Positions 34,491-47,886 of a stretch of 64,000 nt of DNA are shown piece by piece. Within the stretch, counting starts at the first letter, position 1; every line of letters begins with the position of its first letter. The DNA comes from Schistosoma mansoni (Eukaryota; Platyhelminthes; Trematoda; Strigeidida; Schistosomatidae). The position numbers were made by a program, and so were the translations under genes. Under the pieces are notes generated by a model. The model did no database searches, was not told the origin of the DNA, and saw nothing but the letters and a program-made list of their open reading frames with translations. The stretch spans positions 16,813,749 to 16,877,748 of the forward strand of contig NC_031495.1 in the NCBI RefSeq assembly GCF_000237925.1, read 5' to 3'.

Positions 34491-34875
34491 AGAGATTAGG
34501 TTTAGGTCTTAAAATGAGCTTTCCAGAATTATCACATGCCATATTATATTCTGCCAAAACAATTCGGCTGCGATGAGCTATGATACTAGGCAAAACGACC
34601 TTTTTATGTGCTCCCAAAAAAAAGAGAGCCATGAGGAACAAAAGACTTAATACAAATTCTGGATGTTTTTCCAAGGAACCGATAAAACCGGCTTGGTATG
34701 TGACAGGGTCGACAAGCCAACAATATGATGAACATAGGTGTATAAGTACAGCTAAAGACAGGACAATTCGCCACTTAAATGCTTTCGGACCTAAACCATT
34801 GATAATTTCACGAAGACGACGCTCAAATGCTTTAAGGTCTTCAGTTGGCTCATTTGGATTATAGTTGATGTTTTG
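34489..34875 (-). CDS. CNEP1R1: Nuclear envelope phosphatase regulatory subunit 1 (CNEP1R1/TMEM188), main exon
   Basis: CNEP1R1 binds and activates the phosphatase CTDNEP1 at the nuclear envelope/ER. That complex dephosphorylates lipin, promoting conversion of phosphatidic acid to diacylglycerol and restraining membrane growth. The exon encodes 128 residues that match the family throughout: EDLKAFERRLREIINGL, then WRIVLSLAVLIHLCSSYCWL (first membrane segment) and VDPVTYQAGF. Next come HPEFVLSLLFLMALFFLGAH (second membrane segment), HKKVVLPSIIAHRSR, VLAEYNMACDNSGKLILRP and the C-terminus. Human CNEP1R1 is about 125 residues, so the whole conserved protein lies in this exon. There is no ATG: the frame opens at CAA directly after an acceptor (TTTCTTTTCAG) in phase 0, with only about 11 residues before the conserved EDLKAFERR. 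The start codon must come from an upstream exon or a trans-spliced leader. Confidence 0.92.
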   Translation of the reverse strand, partial: QNINYNPNEPTEDLKAFERRLREIINGLGPKAFKWRIVLSLAVLIHLCSSYCWLVDPVTYQAGFIGSLEKHPEFVLSLLFLMALFFLGAHKKVVLPSIIAHRSRIVLAEYNMACDNSGKLILRPKPNL

Positions 34876-37800
34876 CTGAAAAGAAATTACGACAAACAAA
34901 TAAATTCTGAAAGTGTATTTAACACAAATATACTAATGTCTAACAAAAGCATTAATGACTAAAACATAAATGGATCTTTTACAGACTACTAATGTGGTAT
35001 GACAACTCGAACTGATGTACGTACGTACGAAGTTCTACGTTGTAACTGACTGACTGACAGACTACACGACTCAAATGTCAACAGAAAACTTTAGCACGAC
35101 GAAATCAAAATAGTAAGCGTACTTAAATTCTAAGACAACGTAGATTAGCTTAGTCATTTGCCCTAAATGTATTTTTCCCCTACCTTGCCTCAAACAATCG
35201 ATATTTTTGTTCTACACTAGTGCACTCACAAGCTTATAGTACTTTCACTAGCAAAGTAATAAATATTTTGCAAACTGTGTGAGTATATACACCAAATCGA
35301 GGTTCTCGCCATAATAAGTAGTCAAATTGGTGACACATTTTAAAACGAATTGAGAATCGAACTAGTCAAAATATCGGAAAGTTGGAGGCCCACAACTTTA
35401 GGCCACAGGATACGTAGTTGTTACTCACGATTGAAGAGTGCAATACTAAAAATGTCGGGACCAACCAGTTGCATTTCGAATCTGTACAGTTTTTAGTACA
35501 TGTGCTATTCAGCATGTACGCGAAAAAATGGGAAAAAAGCCTCAATAAACAAAATTAGATTTTCCATCTAACAAATTTAAAGGTGAAACGAATCCTGACC
35601 GAAGTTGACAGCGACGAACTGTAAGATAGTTATATTTGCATCGATCATGCACCATCCTTTGTGACTTGGAATCAGAACTACTACCACACAGGTTTGTACA
35701 TACAAAATCATCAGAAAGCAACCTAGCTGGAAACGGTAGTCACTCTGTACATGACCACCCGTACAGTTTCTAGAAAAAATAAGGGTTTTTAAATGTGAGC
35801 GTTATCAGGAGAGATTCAGTTGGTAGATTTCATATCCAACTTCCTATGGAACTGGTTAATCAAGACGACTAATCAGGCACTTTATAAACCAGTATCTGAT
35901 GCCTTGCAAAGTGACTAAAGAAAAGATGTAAATAGTGAAAGAGCTACAAAGAAAGCTTTTTGACAATCAGTATTTTAACAGTATTGAATATTAAAAGAAG
36001 GTAGAAGCGTTCATCATATTATGGATCGTAACATACAAGTGGACGAAAAGTTTAGCATGCAGTTGGTCTGTTGCCTGATTAAGCAAGAGCTAGGGAAATG
36101 GTAGTGGATGGTCAGACTGAGACTTAACACAACTGTAAAATCATAGGCGAAAAAATCCAGGTGACTGTTTAACCAAAGGCAGATGAAGCCCGTAAAAATG
36201 AACTAACAGGCTGTTTACATGAGCACTCGATAATAGAGATGTAGAGGCGATTCTTATATAGGGAGTGGTGTTATTTTAGTGGCAAGATTGTGAAACTTAA
36301 CAGGGCACTTACAGTCTAAAGGTGACGAATCCTAAAATACGAATTGAGGCAATGACAAGACTAGTCACTGCTTACTTACATGACTTTTGCTACGAGGGTT
36401 TAATAACAGACAGGTAAATATAGTCATCTACATATTCTGATGTAAAATGGTTCTAGTTGACGTGGCATTCCAGAAAGTGGCCGGAAATTATCTGTCAGGA
36501 CAGGATAAATGATTGTAAAACTGAATACAGGATTGACAATAAAACTTTGAGAGAAGACCATTTGAGATGACTGAATTAAAAAACAAAACCAACCCCTGCC
36601 CACATCTGTTTAGATGTGCGCCGGTAATGTCCTTGAGCTAGTGTTAAAATTCGATGTTGAACAAAAAAAAATAGAAAAGGAAATCTTTTTTGTTTCTTCA
36701 ACCATCTGGTTGGAATCAAATTTCACTCATCTTCTTCTCCTGCTCCTTTGACGACATTTGGGTAATACTTTGAAAATGGTATTGTTTAGCTATGACCCTA
36801 GTCATTAAGAAAATAATCGTAGAAATATGACATCCGAAGTGCTATCATCTGATTAATCACGTGTTCTTTAAGTCGAAATCTAGCTTTTATTTTAAATGCT
36901 GCTCCTTCATGAGAAAAATGGATTCAGTTGGTTTCAGATTCTTGTGGATTAAACGAACCTCACTATTTAGTAGCAATGGATAACCAGTGTAAGACGTGAA
37001 CAAATTTAAACTGGTAAAACGAAATTACCTATCCCCCAACCCATAATATTTATTCAAGCCCCGGGTCCCTTACCTAAGAACTCTACGAGAGATACTTGAA
37101 TCACTTTGGACTGTAGAGGATTTCAAGGATTTATTACTCTTTATGATTGGTAAATGTATCTTTAATCCGACTCCTAACATTGACGTCAGTGTTTTAAAGG
37201 GATCTCAGAGATGTTCAAAATATCTATTGCAATCGGCATATTACTTAAGATCGTTGAGAACAGAAATACCTAAACCTTTTCCTAATTGTGACAAATTTGA
37301 TGGAAAATTGATTATTCCCATTTGTTCTTTGAACCATAGTGAAAATGAACTACTTTCTGTCTTTTCAGAGTTTTAAATTACTCTACTGTCATCTCCATAA
37401 CTTTAAAGTCGAACCTTATCCTTCTGAAGCGATAACCACATATCTGATTGTGGACTTCTCTTCAAGACCTAACATTAACTGTAGAGAGATACTTTGGAAG
37501 ACACATGATCGTTCGTGTAGACTGAAACATCCAAAGGATACTCATGTCAGACTCTGAAAATCTGAAACATAATTTACTTCAAGAGACAGAATATTCCTTC
37601 TGACTTTAAACAGCCCAAATGTGAAAACATCTGAATATTTACCTCTTTACACTTGGTGACGAGATGATCGTGAATGAACTTCTCAGAAGCTTTCACAAAG
37701 TTAGCATATATGATATCTACTTTATCCTTAGGATCAGCGTTCTTCATCTAGTTCTCCTCTGCCGTCAATAGATTTGTAATACGAGAGTGATCCTTCCTAA

Positions 37801-40800
37801 AATCAGGTCGTTACAGTACAGAGAAATTGATCTTTAAGAAATAATCACATATGTCACCCTCAGAATACGGCAGTTTACAGGCAAGTTTAAAACGATGTCT
37901 GAAGTTTAGCTTTAAGAACTTTGTTTATTCCGTATATTGACGTGATTTCAAGCATATTAAAACACATCAACAGCTTCAGGCAGTAAATCTAGGCGTTTCG
38001 ATGCCCGAATTCCTTGGCAGTTGTAGAATTTGTCACTGGTTAATAGTTATAATTGTTTATTTAATTTCACGACTGGTAAGCAATCATATACACTTTTAAG
38101 ATTTTTCACTAGTTAGTAGGTTGATAAACCCTCACGAAGATCTCATGTTTTACCACCTTTGTCAGTTGCCTACTAGAGACTCATGGACTACAACGAGTCA
38201 TTGTTCTTGAAGTTCACTACTATTCATGATGTGCCATGCTTCCGAAAGTAGTTTAAACAAATCAGTTCATATGAACAAACGACTGATAGAAATCGAATAA
38301 TAGTAATAGATTCCCTTCATCGGTATGGACAGAGGAAAGTTGCGCACCAGCCAGGTAAAAAACTTTATGGACTAAATAAGTATATTAGTCAATATTTGCA
38401 TGTCTACGAAGCGAGCATTTCGAAGGTCATTTTTAGTGATCCTTTACGAGTTCTGTTGTGTGTTTTTAACCTATTGGCCTTACAAAGTCTTTTAACAGGA
38501 CTCTGAACAGGTTGATATCGTGAATCATTGAATTCCTAGCACTTATTACTCAGGTGGCGATGATCCTCTTAGACTGTTTCACTATGAACAATGTTTTGAC
38601 TTTGGGACCATATCCTTCAGGGGCAAACCTTCAAATTCTTTGGTTTCTGTTAGGATCTTGAAAGGTATTGTAGACTTTAAAATAACATTTCGGTCACCTC
38701 AATACAACTTCTACCTGACGTCTTCCTATTATCTTTAGCATGTTTTACATAATGTTATGAACCTGAGTATATGGTATCAGCTCTATACAGTATTTGATAA
38801 CGCTTTATTAGTTCATCCATTGAAAACGCAACAACGGGTACCCAGGTTAGGTGGAGGGACAAGCACACATTCGTGAACGCCCTAATAATATGTATATACG
38901 AACTGAAGGAGACAGGTGTTTTGCTAGCACTGTAAACTAAAATGTAGTGTCAGTAAGAATGAGTGTGGTACGCACCAAGTTAGCCAAACAACTTAGAGCA
39001 CCCGTGACTTCAGTCCTCGTAACAGTGTTCAAATTGTCACGAACAGACTGTATTCTACTACTATGATGGCATGATACCGCAGCACCTTCTATCGACAGAA
39101 CTGGAACTAGACAGAAACCACAAGATTGTAATTCAACTAGTTTGATGAATTTAATTATGAAACTCTTCGAAAAAATATTTTAACAATTATGATCATACCA
39201 GAAAGTTAAACTTCATTAAGGACTAAGAAACGGAGTAGGAGAAACGTTTGGTCAAAACGATGTACAACTGACTGAAATTAAAACTAAGCCGGCTCTGTAG
39301 ATGATCGGAAGTCGGTAGATGTAATTAATATAAACTTTATAAGTAACTGCGATACAAATTCACACACTCAGCCTGCTGGAGTGAATCAAGTGGCTTTTTG
39401 AGGAGGCTATGGTATTAGCACCATTGCTTGTCATTAGGTTGTATCAAGGTCCTGATCTTCGTTATCAATATCTCCCTCGTTGATAACCTTGGTTTTGTTG
39501 AGAGTCTTTACTGGCATTTAACTATCTTCATAGTTTGAACAGAATGCTAGAGGAGACACCATTAATTTTTAGGCATCACTAATCAACGTTATTTTTGGTA
39601 GTTTTCCATCAAGAGCAACTGAATTTTTGGCAGACTTTTATTGTGAAACCACTCGTTCACTTTAGGCTTTGGTAGTCAGCAGAGAGGTGAGTTGTTTTCT
39701 GTCCTTAATGTTGTCTCTGAGAGCATCAAGTGCTACACTATTTCCGTAAATTAGATAGAGCATGAATTAATTTCAAGTCTTCATCATGGAATACTGTTCC
39801 CAGAAGGTTGCCGCTGGGTATTCTGAGGGTTCACAACTATCCATCCAGTGTACCGTTTTGACCTCTACAACAAGCCCCACAACTATAGATGGTGTCATGA
39901 ACATTTGGACCACGACTGAATATAGCTCGCAGTAACTATAGACTACTCGGCTGGAAAATCAGGTGTACAGAAGAACCACTACCAACCATAACGATGTGAG
40001 TACCTTCCCATTTATTACTCATCACTTTTGTGCTTTTACCGTAAATGTTAGTGTTCAACCATTTGCTTTTGTAGCTTGACTCATTGCCTTAAGTTTATCA
40101 GATTCAATGGCTCTTTTACTTACTAGTTTGTTAGTGTGAACTTATTTTGTTTGGAAATCCATGCTTTATCCTATGCTACTATTGTTTCGATGCTCCAAAA
40201 ACAGTCTACTAACTTTGGCTGTCTGATATGCTTGATTAGGGTGCTTAAAGAATGGGTGTTTTCTAACAGGGTGTGGATCATGGAGCTTGTAGGCAAGGCA
40301 TAACTGCGATCTGACCAACAACTTGAGAGAGCTTGACATAAAAATAGGATGGAGTGTGGAGTTACTGGCCAGTAGAAATCGATGATGAGGGCGATGGTCC
40401 CAATTTACCCATGTTTGTGGGGCACAACATTTTTGTTGTCTTTGTCTCCTGGTGACTGATAGTGAGGCAACCATTTATTGAAATCGAAGTTATTATCTCA
40501 TGTTGGATGTTTCTTAGACTTGTTTTTTCTACCTTATGTTGGCTTCACTATCTTACCAAGTCATCTCATCACAGGCATCCCCAGACGCTTAAGCACATAC
40601 ATGACGACTGAGATTTGATAACAACATTAAGAAGAACGATAAATAAAGACTGTGATGACAAAGTCATTTTGACATTAAAACAATTTGGGTTACTATTAGT
40701 TTTACGGAATCGACAAATATTATCTCACTTTACTCTTCGACCTACCATTGACTAAGACCTGTTTTCCCGTTACAATTCTCCACACATCGGGTTTATATAT

Positions 40801-42339
40801 TGACTAGTATTCGTTCTTCCCGCTAACAGACATATCTCAACCTCTCCTACTGCAAAACCTAGGTTTATCAACCAAATTTTGATGTTCATTTTGTTGCTTG
40901 TTTTTTCACTCTCTCCCCATCAGAGTCACGAATGTAACACTCAGAGGCAGAATTTAGGACAGGTTCATGTTTTTTAGAGTTAAAACTATTACATTATGCC
41001 ATTTTTAGTCAGATTGTAGCAACTGCAGACTAATGGTACAGTGCTAACACGAACCTATTTATTTGCTTGTTGGTATGTTTGCATGAATATTCTGTCAAGA
41101 GTGTTTACTGTCGTCACATACCGTACAACCTTACTCTGGTAACACCTTATCCGTAGATCCACTCTATGTATTGTTGATCTTGTCTGTAAGAATGGCACAC
41201 ATGTGATACGTACTATGATTAATCATAACATTATTCAACTTCTTGTCTACGCAAATGTTACGCATCTACCTGAGTAACGTATCACAGCAAACCCCGTAAC
41301 ATATGTAACATATGGTCTTGCCCGTAATCTGTCATACTTCCCATAACGTATTATTGCATGGATATGAATTACTGTGATATACTGCGCTAAATTACCAAAT
41401 GCGGTCAAATCTAAAACCAGTAAATAAATTATAGATAGTACATATTTATGACAGAGCAGATGCACACCGCTTTCACAGACGATTTCTATAATTTATAATG
41501 TTGATTTACGCAGGGAATTCTTCTCATGTATGGTTTTTAGATAGACAAAACCAATAATATTAAAAGACAACGTATTCGTGCACATGCGTATGCGAGTAAA
41601 TCACTGGATTTATACGTTAGTACTGTACCATGATATGTTTCAAAAATGGCATCGCATCCATTTAGTGGTCTTAAGAAACGCATATCAGGTCCAAACATGG
41701 TGTTCCTGTGTTAGAACTGTGATGTTGCCAAATATTCATGCAATACAAATTTCTAAAGAGTTTAGGGTTGTTATAAAGCAAATATGAAAGGTGTTTGGAA
41801 TGAACTGTAACCTTAAAAGATGTACTTTTTGTTTCGCCTTTGTTTCAGGAGTAAGGAGCTCCATATCTGTGCACTGAAAACGTTGTGCTCTGAAAAAACA
41901 AAGGAGCAAGAAGTCATTTGGATGCAAACCCCGGATAATGATTGGTGTGTTGTAATGGAATAGACAAAAGTATTGTAACGGAAAGAAACCACTGAAAATC
42001 CCTTCACAACATTTCACTGCGCAGTACTGCCATGTATTTGTTAGTTCTCCCTGTCTTGTATTTTAACCTTCATTTCGGTCTCTTTTCAACCACACACTAG
42101 GTTATTTAGTCTTCCTCATCAAGGCCTTTATTATTCGCTCTTGGTTAAATATTTACTTTTTATTACTTCATCTACTGTTACATGTCGCCTGAACACAGCA
42201 TATGAATGTAATTTCTATAGTGGTTGTGTTCACTGTGTCTGTGATAATGCAGCACCACAGATTCATGTTAGGTCACCTCTCTCTGTGGTTCTGATAAATT
42301 TGTCTACAGTGCATAGAAAACGCCAGCGTAACTAACAAA
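34876..42339. other. Long interval with no recognised gene
   Basis: If CNEP1R1 has a conventional first exon, it should lie in the first part of this interval on the minus strand, but I could not identify one. The rest contains many short frames on both strands (for example 37143-37557 and 40166-40474 minus) without recognisable domains, flanking splice sites or homology. Decayed repeats are likely. Confidence 0.45.
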
Positions 42340-44180
42340 AATGAAGTATATTATGCCATTGGAAGCAATGGTATCGATCCCCATCAATATATCCCAATCA
42401 TCAAGCACATGCTCGAACGAACACGCGACTGTGGGAGCAACTATTCGAGCTTATGCGGAATTAAAATTACTGGCTGTTGTTATTACCCAAGTGTATTTTA
42501 CCGGTATGGAGTAGTGAGTCAGCTTCGGGGAAGGAAATGGCATAAGCATAGGTGTGGGGGGGGGTAAAGACGTCCGACAAAACTCCCTGATTTTATTTAG
42601 TATCCCAGTGTCTGAGAGAAGCTTATTAGAAAGTAGTACAGTCTTTGATAAAAAGCAACCGGACGAACACCGTGCAATGCTAGGAAATGATATCACTTTA
42701 GCTCAGCTATGCCCCCTGGATAAGAGCCAAAACATAGCGAAAGGTATACCCCTCACTGAGGGTAACTTTGAACTCAGAGCATGCTACAGAAGAGATTTTA
42801 TGGACATCAGAAAGGCCATAAGTTAAGCAATCTTCTCAAGTCCGAGTTAAGTCATAAGGAATGTCACCAGAAAATCAGTAAACACCCGGTAACCAACCCC
42901 GATGTTGCTTCATGGAGCGCCTGAGCTATTACGTGGTAGTCGGAGTGAAACTCATGAACACTATAAGCAACAGTGGTGTTGGATGTCATTTAGCATGGGC
43001 CTTCACACCACTAAATAGTGTCCGATCTATCTAGTCAGTCACACCCCACAACTAATATGTTCCAGAGTCTGGTGACTGTGAATTTCAGGAACAAAGAGTA
43101 CTTGGCCTGTTACAGCTCGGATATCAATCACTTCAGTCACATCACATATGAAAGCTGACCTAGATCAATATGGCAGCAGTAAAAACGCCCAACTATACAC
43201 GTTGGTATTGGTTGACCATCACCAGCAACCCACGGTGCAGAGCATACAGACCCCTGTCCCTCTAATAGGATACACTATACAGGCAAAAAACATGCAGCAG
43301 GAAGTTCTCATGAAACCGAATAACACGCTTTAGACAAAAATCTGCTTGATACCTTGAGGACAGATGCTGCTGTAAAGAAGCTGGGTACTGTCACGAATCG
43401 GGAGATGGATGGAAAGCCCTTAAACTTAGATTATCCACTGACAAGTGATCAGCTTTTAGTTGACCATGGTACAGCTATGTTACACGAGATTATAAACGAG
43501 GTACTTGGAATGGATGAGGATGCCTTCTTTCCCAGCTATACTAAGGCAGACAGCACAATCTTGGTGAAGGATCTACAACAAGCTTAACGGTCAAAAGAGC
43601 TATGGGGGTCAAACAGTGGATGTACGGTTGGAGGTTTTGAGGAATATCACTTAGAATACGGCACAACACAGCTACCTTAGGGTAAGCACACATCTGGAAA
43701 GCAAAGATCCTTGGTTAGGCGAGGCATGAAACGCTTTCTACAACCCAAATGTAGAGCCTGGCACAAATGGAACGTTTACATAAAGGGATTGGATCGTAGC
43801 TGTTACTCTGCACTAAGAAACAGATGCGACTCTAAAGTCCGCAGCGATAAATATTTGACATAGTGCCTAATATGCTTGTCATGGCATAGGTTGCAAAGAT
43901 GGTTTTAACTAACACACTTTGATCCTGGCTCCAAAACAACCTAGAGGGCAGGATATTTCGTACCATGGCAAATAACGCGCACGAACGTTGAAAGATCTCA
44001 ACGTCAGGATTGCGCGAGGAACAATCTTACATCGACTCCTGAGAAGACAGCTTGGCGCAGTCGACACAGAGCTGTTTCTAAAACTGTTTGTAATGTCAAG
44101 TCGACCATGTCGTTACACTCTCTCTCTCTGAAAGAGGTGTATGTCTCGTAAAACGAGTTCAGAGGCGGGAAAAGAAGTTG
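42340..44180. other. GC-richer stretch with several short plus-strand frames, unassigned
   Basis: Base composition is visibly less AT-rich than the surroundings. Three plus-strand frames of 61-90 codons lie close together (42554-42826, 43148-43333, 43354-43587) with protein-like composition, for example LDYPLTSDQLLVDHGTAML and EVLGMDEDAFFPSY. None matches a family I recognise. It could be decayed mobile DNA or a retro-copied host sequence. I do not call a gene. Confidence 0.35.
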
Positions 44181-44692
44181 GTGAAGAGCCCAAAATATAA
44201 ATATTACGAAAACAGGTTCAAAAACTTGAGATTGTTCTCGTTGAGATGGGGGAGGAACAGAGGTAATCTGATAGTGGTATACAATATATTAGGTACCCCA
44301 AGCAACCATAACACGAGCACATTACTAGATCACTACGCTCCCCGAGGGAACCCTCGAAAGATTGCACATAAAGATTAAACACCTAGGTAAGCTCGTACAT
44401 TTTCTAGCTGGGAGTTGTCTTCACTTTAAATGCTGTCCCAGCAGAAGCGACCACAGCTCCATCAGTAAATGGCTTTAACAGTAAACTTGAAAAACATGTA
44501 CTCACTCATGGGAACTATTTCCCCCCTTACAAGGTGTGTTTGATTCATGTCTCATAAATGACCACGGTTATCATTACTGCATATCAGTAACTATTTCCTT
44601 CGTCTCTTATCATCAACTCCCTTTTCCCTATTATCCTCTTGATTCCGTATCTTATACACAACTATAGATCCTAAGTGAAATCAGATGCTTTG

Positions 44693-44740
<48 letters not shown>

Positions 44741-47637
44741 ACAGTAGATATTGGATGTGTCCTTGAACAGTTGCTAGGTTATTGCATCCACATATAAAAG
44801 TGTTACTTTTCGTTTTCGTGTTTGATAAAATTAGTATCGTAAAATAAGATATTGTGTAATCGAGAACTACATAGCGGACGGAGAAGCCTCCAAAAATTAT
44901 ACTTGTGAGTCATTCTTCAAAATATGATTACGTTCAAGCAGCATGTTGAAAAATTCTAATTTCTCAAAGCTAGACAGACCCATGCGCATGATGATGCCCT
45001 CTATGCTCTCACCTGGTTTAACAAAACTGTTAGCCGCATTTCTATTTGTCTTATAGTATAGTCGCTTAGGGAGAAATAACGTTTGCCTTAGGATGCATAT
45101 ATAAGTTTATGTATATATACTTTCTTTTCGATAGTTTATTGTTTGTAGAGAATACACCTTGTAATTGATTAAGAATACTTTTTGCCTCCCTAATTGAGTT
45201 AGTTTTCTTGCGATTGCTTTCAACTTTTGTTTTTCCGCGGCTTTTTATTATTTACATAGTAGTTCAGGATAACATACATCCTTTATCTCTTCGAAATAAT
45301 ATAATGGAATAAATTGCTGTCGTTTTTCTTGTTGTGATAGACTAAACACTCACCTACTTTCTGCACATACTTTATACTGAGTTCAGTGATGAAAGATATT
45401 TATGTATATCTCAAACTAGATAACAGTAAACGTAGTAAAGTAGTCCCCTTAATATCAAAAAGAATGTGTAGACCACGTGTCTATGCGAGCTTACAGAGTT
45501 AAAGGGTAGTTAGAGGTAATTACTTCTAAAACCTTTACTTGGTATTTGAAATGACAATTTTCGTGCTGTCATAAAGTTTAGTAGTATGTACTTGTTTCTT
45601 AAAACTGACTTTTTGAATGGATTCCTTAATAGGAGAATAAACGTTGGGTGCCTTAGAAGTCTTCCGTTAAAAAAATACGGAAAATCTAAACAAGTGATTG
45701 TTAATGATCGTTAGTTTTAATTGCCATTTTTGTTAAGACGTAGGTAAAAGTACTTTCAAATCATTAATTTGAAGTTTGTGATGTGTCGTTGAAAATGTTC
45801 TTCAGCTTTGACCACTAGCATTAACACGTTGTTTAACGATTAAGTGGAAACTAACGACGATTGGTATCAATGATTGAATTAGTTCAAAGATATTCTTTGC
45901 CTAAATATTTATTTAAGAGTGAATTACGGACAAAACATATCTTCTTTGGTGTGTAAACTAATTTTACTGAAATTTCATTCCCTGGTAACATCTTTTTAGC
46001 CATTTTTGGATACCTAGTGGATACAGCTGCACGACCGATTATTAGACTCGTGGCTGATTTTCTTTGAAAATCGATTCTTCCGTCCTTTTTATAAAAGTGT
46101 CTCAAAAAAGTCTTTAGTTCAAAGGACGGATACAAAAACAATGTATTCTGATGAGGCAAGTTTTTAGCTTTTAAGATTTTTGAGAGTAAAATGTATTAAA
46201 AATACTGTAGTTAATTATTAAGAATATATTTAATTATTTAAACGCCTGCAAAATCGAGTTTATACTACGAATATACGTGAAGATTCCCCTAATTTAGTTA
46301 TGTTTTATGTGAAGTTTGTGTTGTCCACTGAAACGTGGCTTACATTAAAACACGAAACATCAGAAATACGGTTTTCTACTCATTGGGTTATAAAAAAATG
46401 TTCATCATCGACTTTCTACCCAATGCTCAATTTATTTTAAACTATCGTGTCAAACCTTGTCATTAATACTTATATTTTCTTAGGAAACAAACATGATTTT
46501 AAAATACAATGCATAGAATGATAAAGTACTTCTATGAGCTAAGAGTCTAACTGTTAGCACAGGATAGTCCAAACTTCAGTTTTAATTGTGTAGCTTTGAT
46601 TTGTAGTTGGAAAAATATTTATGTTATGTCTTTAACACCATAAAAACACCAAGTTGTTCTTTGAAGGACAACTTGATATTGTGACGGATATTCGGTCATC
46701 TGAAACCTCTTAGTTAGTACGTGCTTATGCCTTATGTACTCGGCTTTATAGTTTAGCTCGAATAGTGCAGTATCTTACACTTAATGAACCAATGTTTTTG
46801 TTCTCACATTAGTCATTTTGTTGTATTCGAACCTATACTGCGAGAAATTTCGGCCAGAGTAATTACTATCTAATTTCGGGTTTACTAACATTCAGGTCAG
46901 AAATTTAGTATTTTGCCACAGTGATGAAACATTTTTATCCAGCTTCATCAATCCTAAAAACACTTGAGTGTAATTCCAGTTACTGCATGACAGTAAAACA
47001 TTATGAACGAAGATTTGATAATATCAAGACAATCTATTAATCTAACAATTGTTAACGAAGAGCTCTAGTGGTGGGAGATGCATTTCGGTATACTTCCTAA
47101 GAACTATGCTTATGTCATAGTACAACTTTCTACCATCGTATTACTGGATGAGGACCTTACTTAGTAAATCTCATTGCACCTGATAAACTAACAAATTAAG
47201 AGATTCTCATAACTAATATCGGATGATATTGGGTTGAAGATTGATCTTACTCAACAAATAGGAGAGTAAACTGACTTGTGAAACAGAAATATGCAGCTGT
47301 TTAGGCTTTGTCAACCAAACTGCTTCATCAGGTCGTATTAACCTGATATAAACTTATGTAGAGATTTACTAGTAGACTCTAATTAAGACTGATTAAGAAT
47401 GTCTCAGCCGGAAGACTGGAAAAATATACTATGGTGATAATAAATGTCATTTTATTGGAATTTTTTGTTGTAATTTTCTATCCAAGTGCTACAATAAATA
47501 ACTCGAAAGTACGACATCTTGAAAGGTTTTCTGAAAAGTCGCTTACTAAGTTTTGTATATTTGTTTTGAAAATCCAACTAACTAAACGTGAATTCAACTA
47601 TTTGATCAAGGAAAAATTCCTACTTTTTGTCTTTTAG
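44181..47637. other. Interval upstream of the multi-exon gene
   Basis: It contains a (TA)n microsatellite at 44696-44738 and no recognised exon. It ends in the acceptor CTTTTAG (to 47637). A promoter or upstream non-coding exon would lie here. Confidence 0.45.
44696..44738. repeat. (TA)n microsatellite
   Basis: About 21 uninterrupted TA units. Likely polymorphic in length. Confidence 0.9.
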
Positions 47638-47886
47638 TTATGTGGTTCGTCATCTATCAATAGGTTGGAAATAGACGAACCTAGAAAATTTGGACATTTT
47701 CTTCAAAACATCGAAAATCAAGAAAAAGAAATGATCGCTTCTTTTAATGAGTTTGATTCAAATGAGCATGCAAAATTTGGAAATTCAATGTGTTCTGGAA
47801 AAAATCCTTCAACAGAGTTTTTGTATCTTGGGGAACTGTTAAAGGCATTAGAAAAGGCTGGCTTGAAGTACGAAGATTATTTAAAC
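47638..47886 (+). CDS. Exon 1 (first visible) of the multi-exon gene
   Basis: Acceptor CTTTTAG, donor AAC|GTGAGT (strong). Opens in phase 0 at TTA TGT GGT and ends in phase 0. Encodes EIDEPRKFGHFLQNIENQ through LKYEDYLN. Confidence 0.72.
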
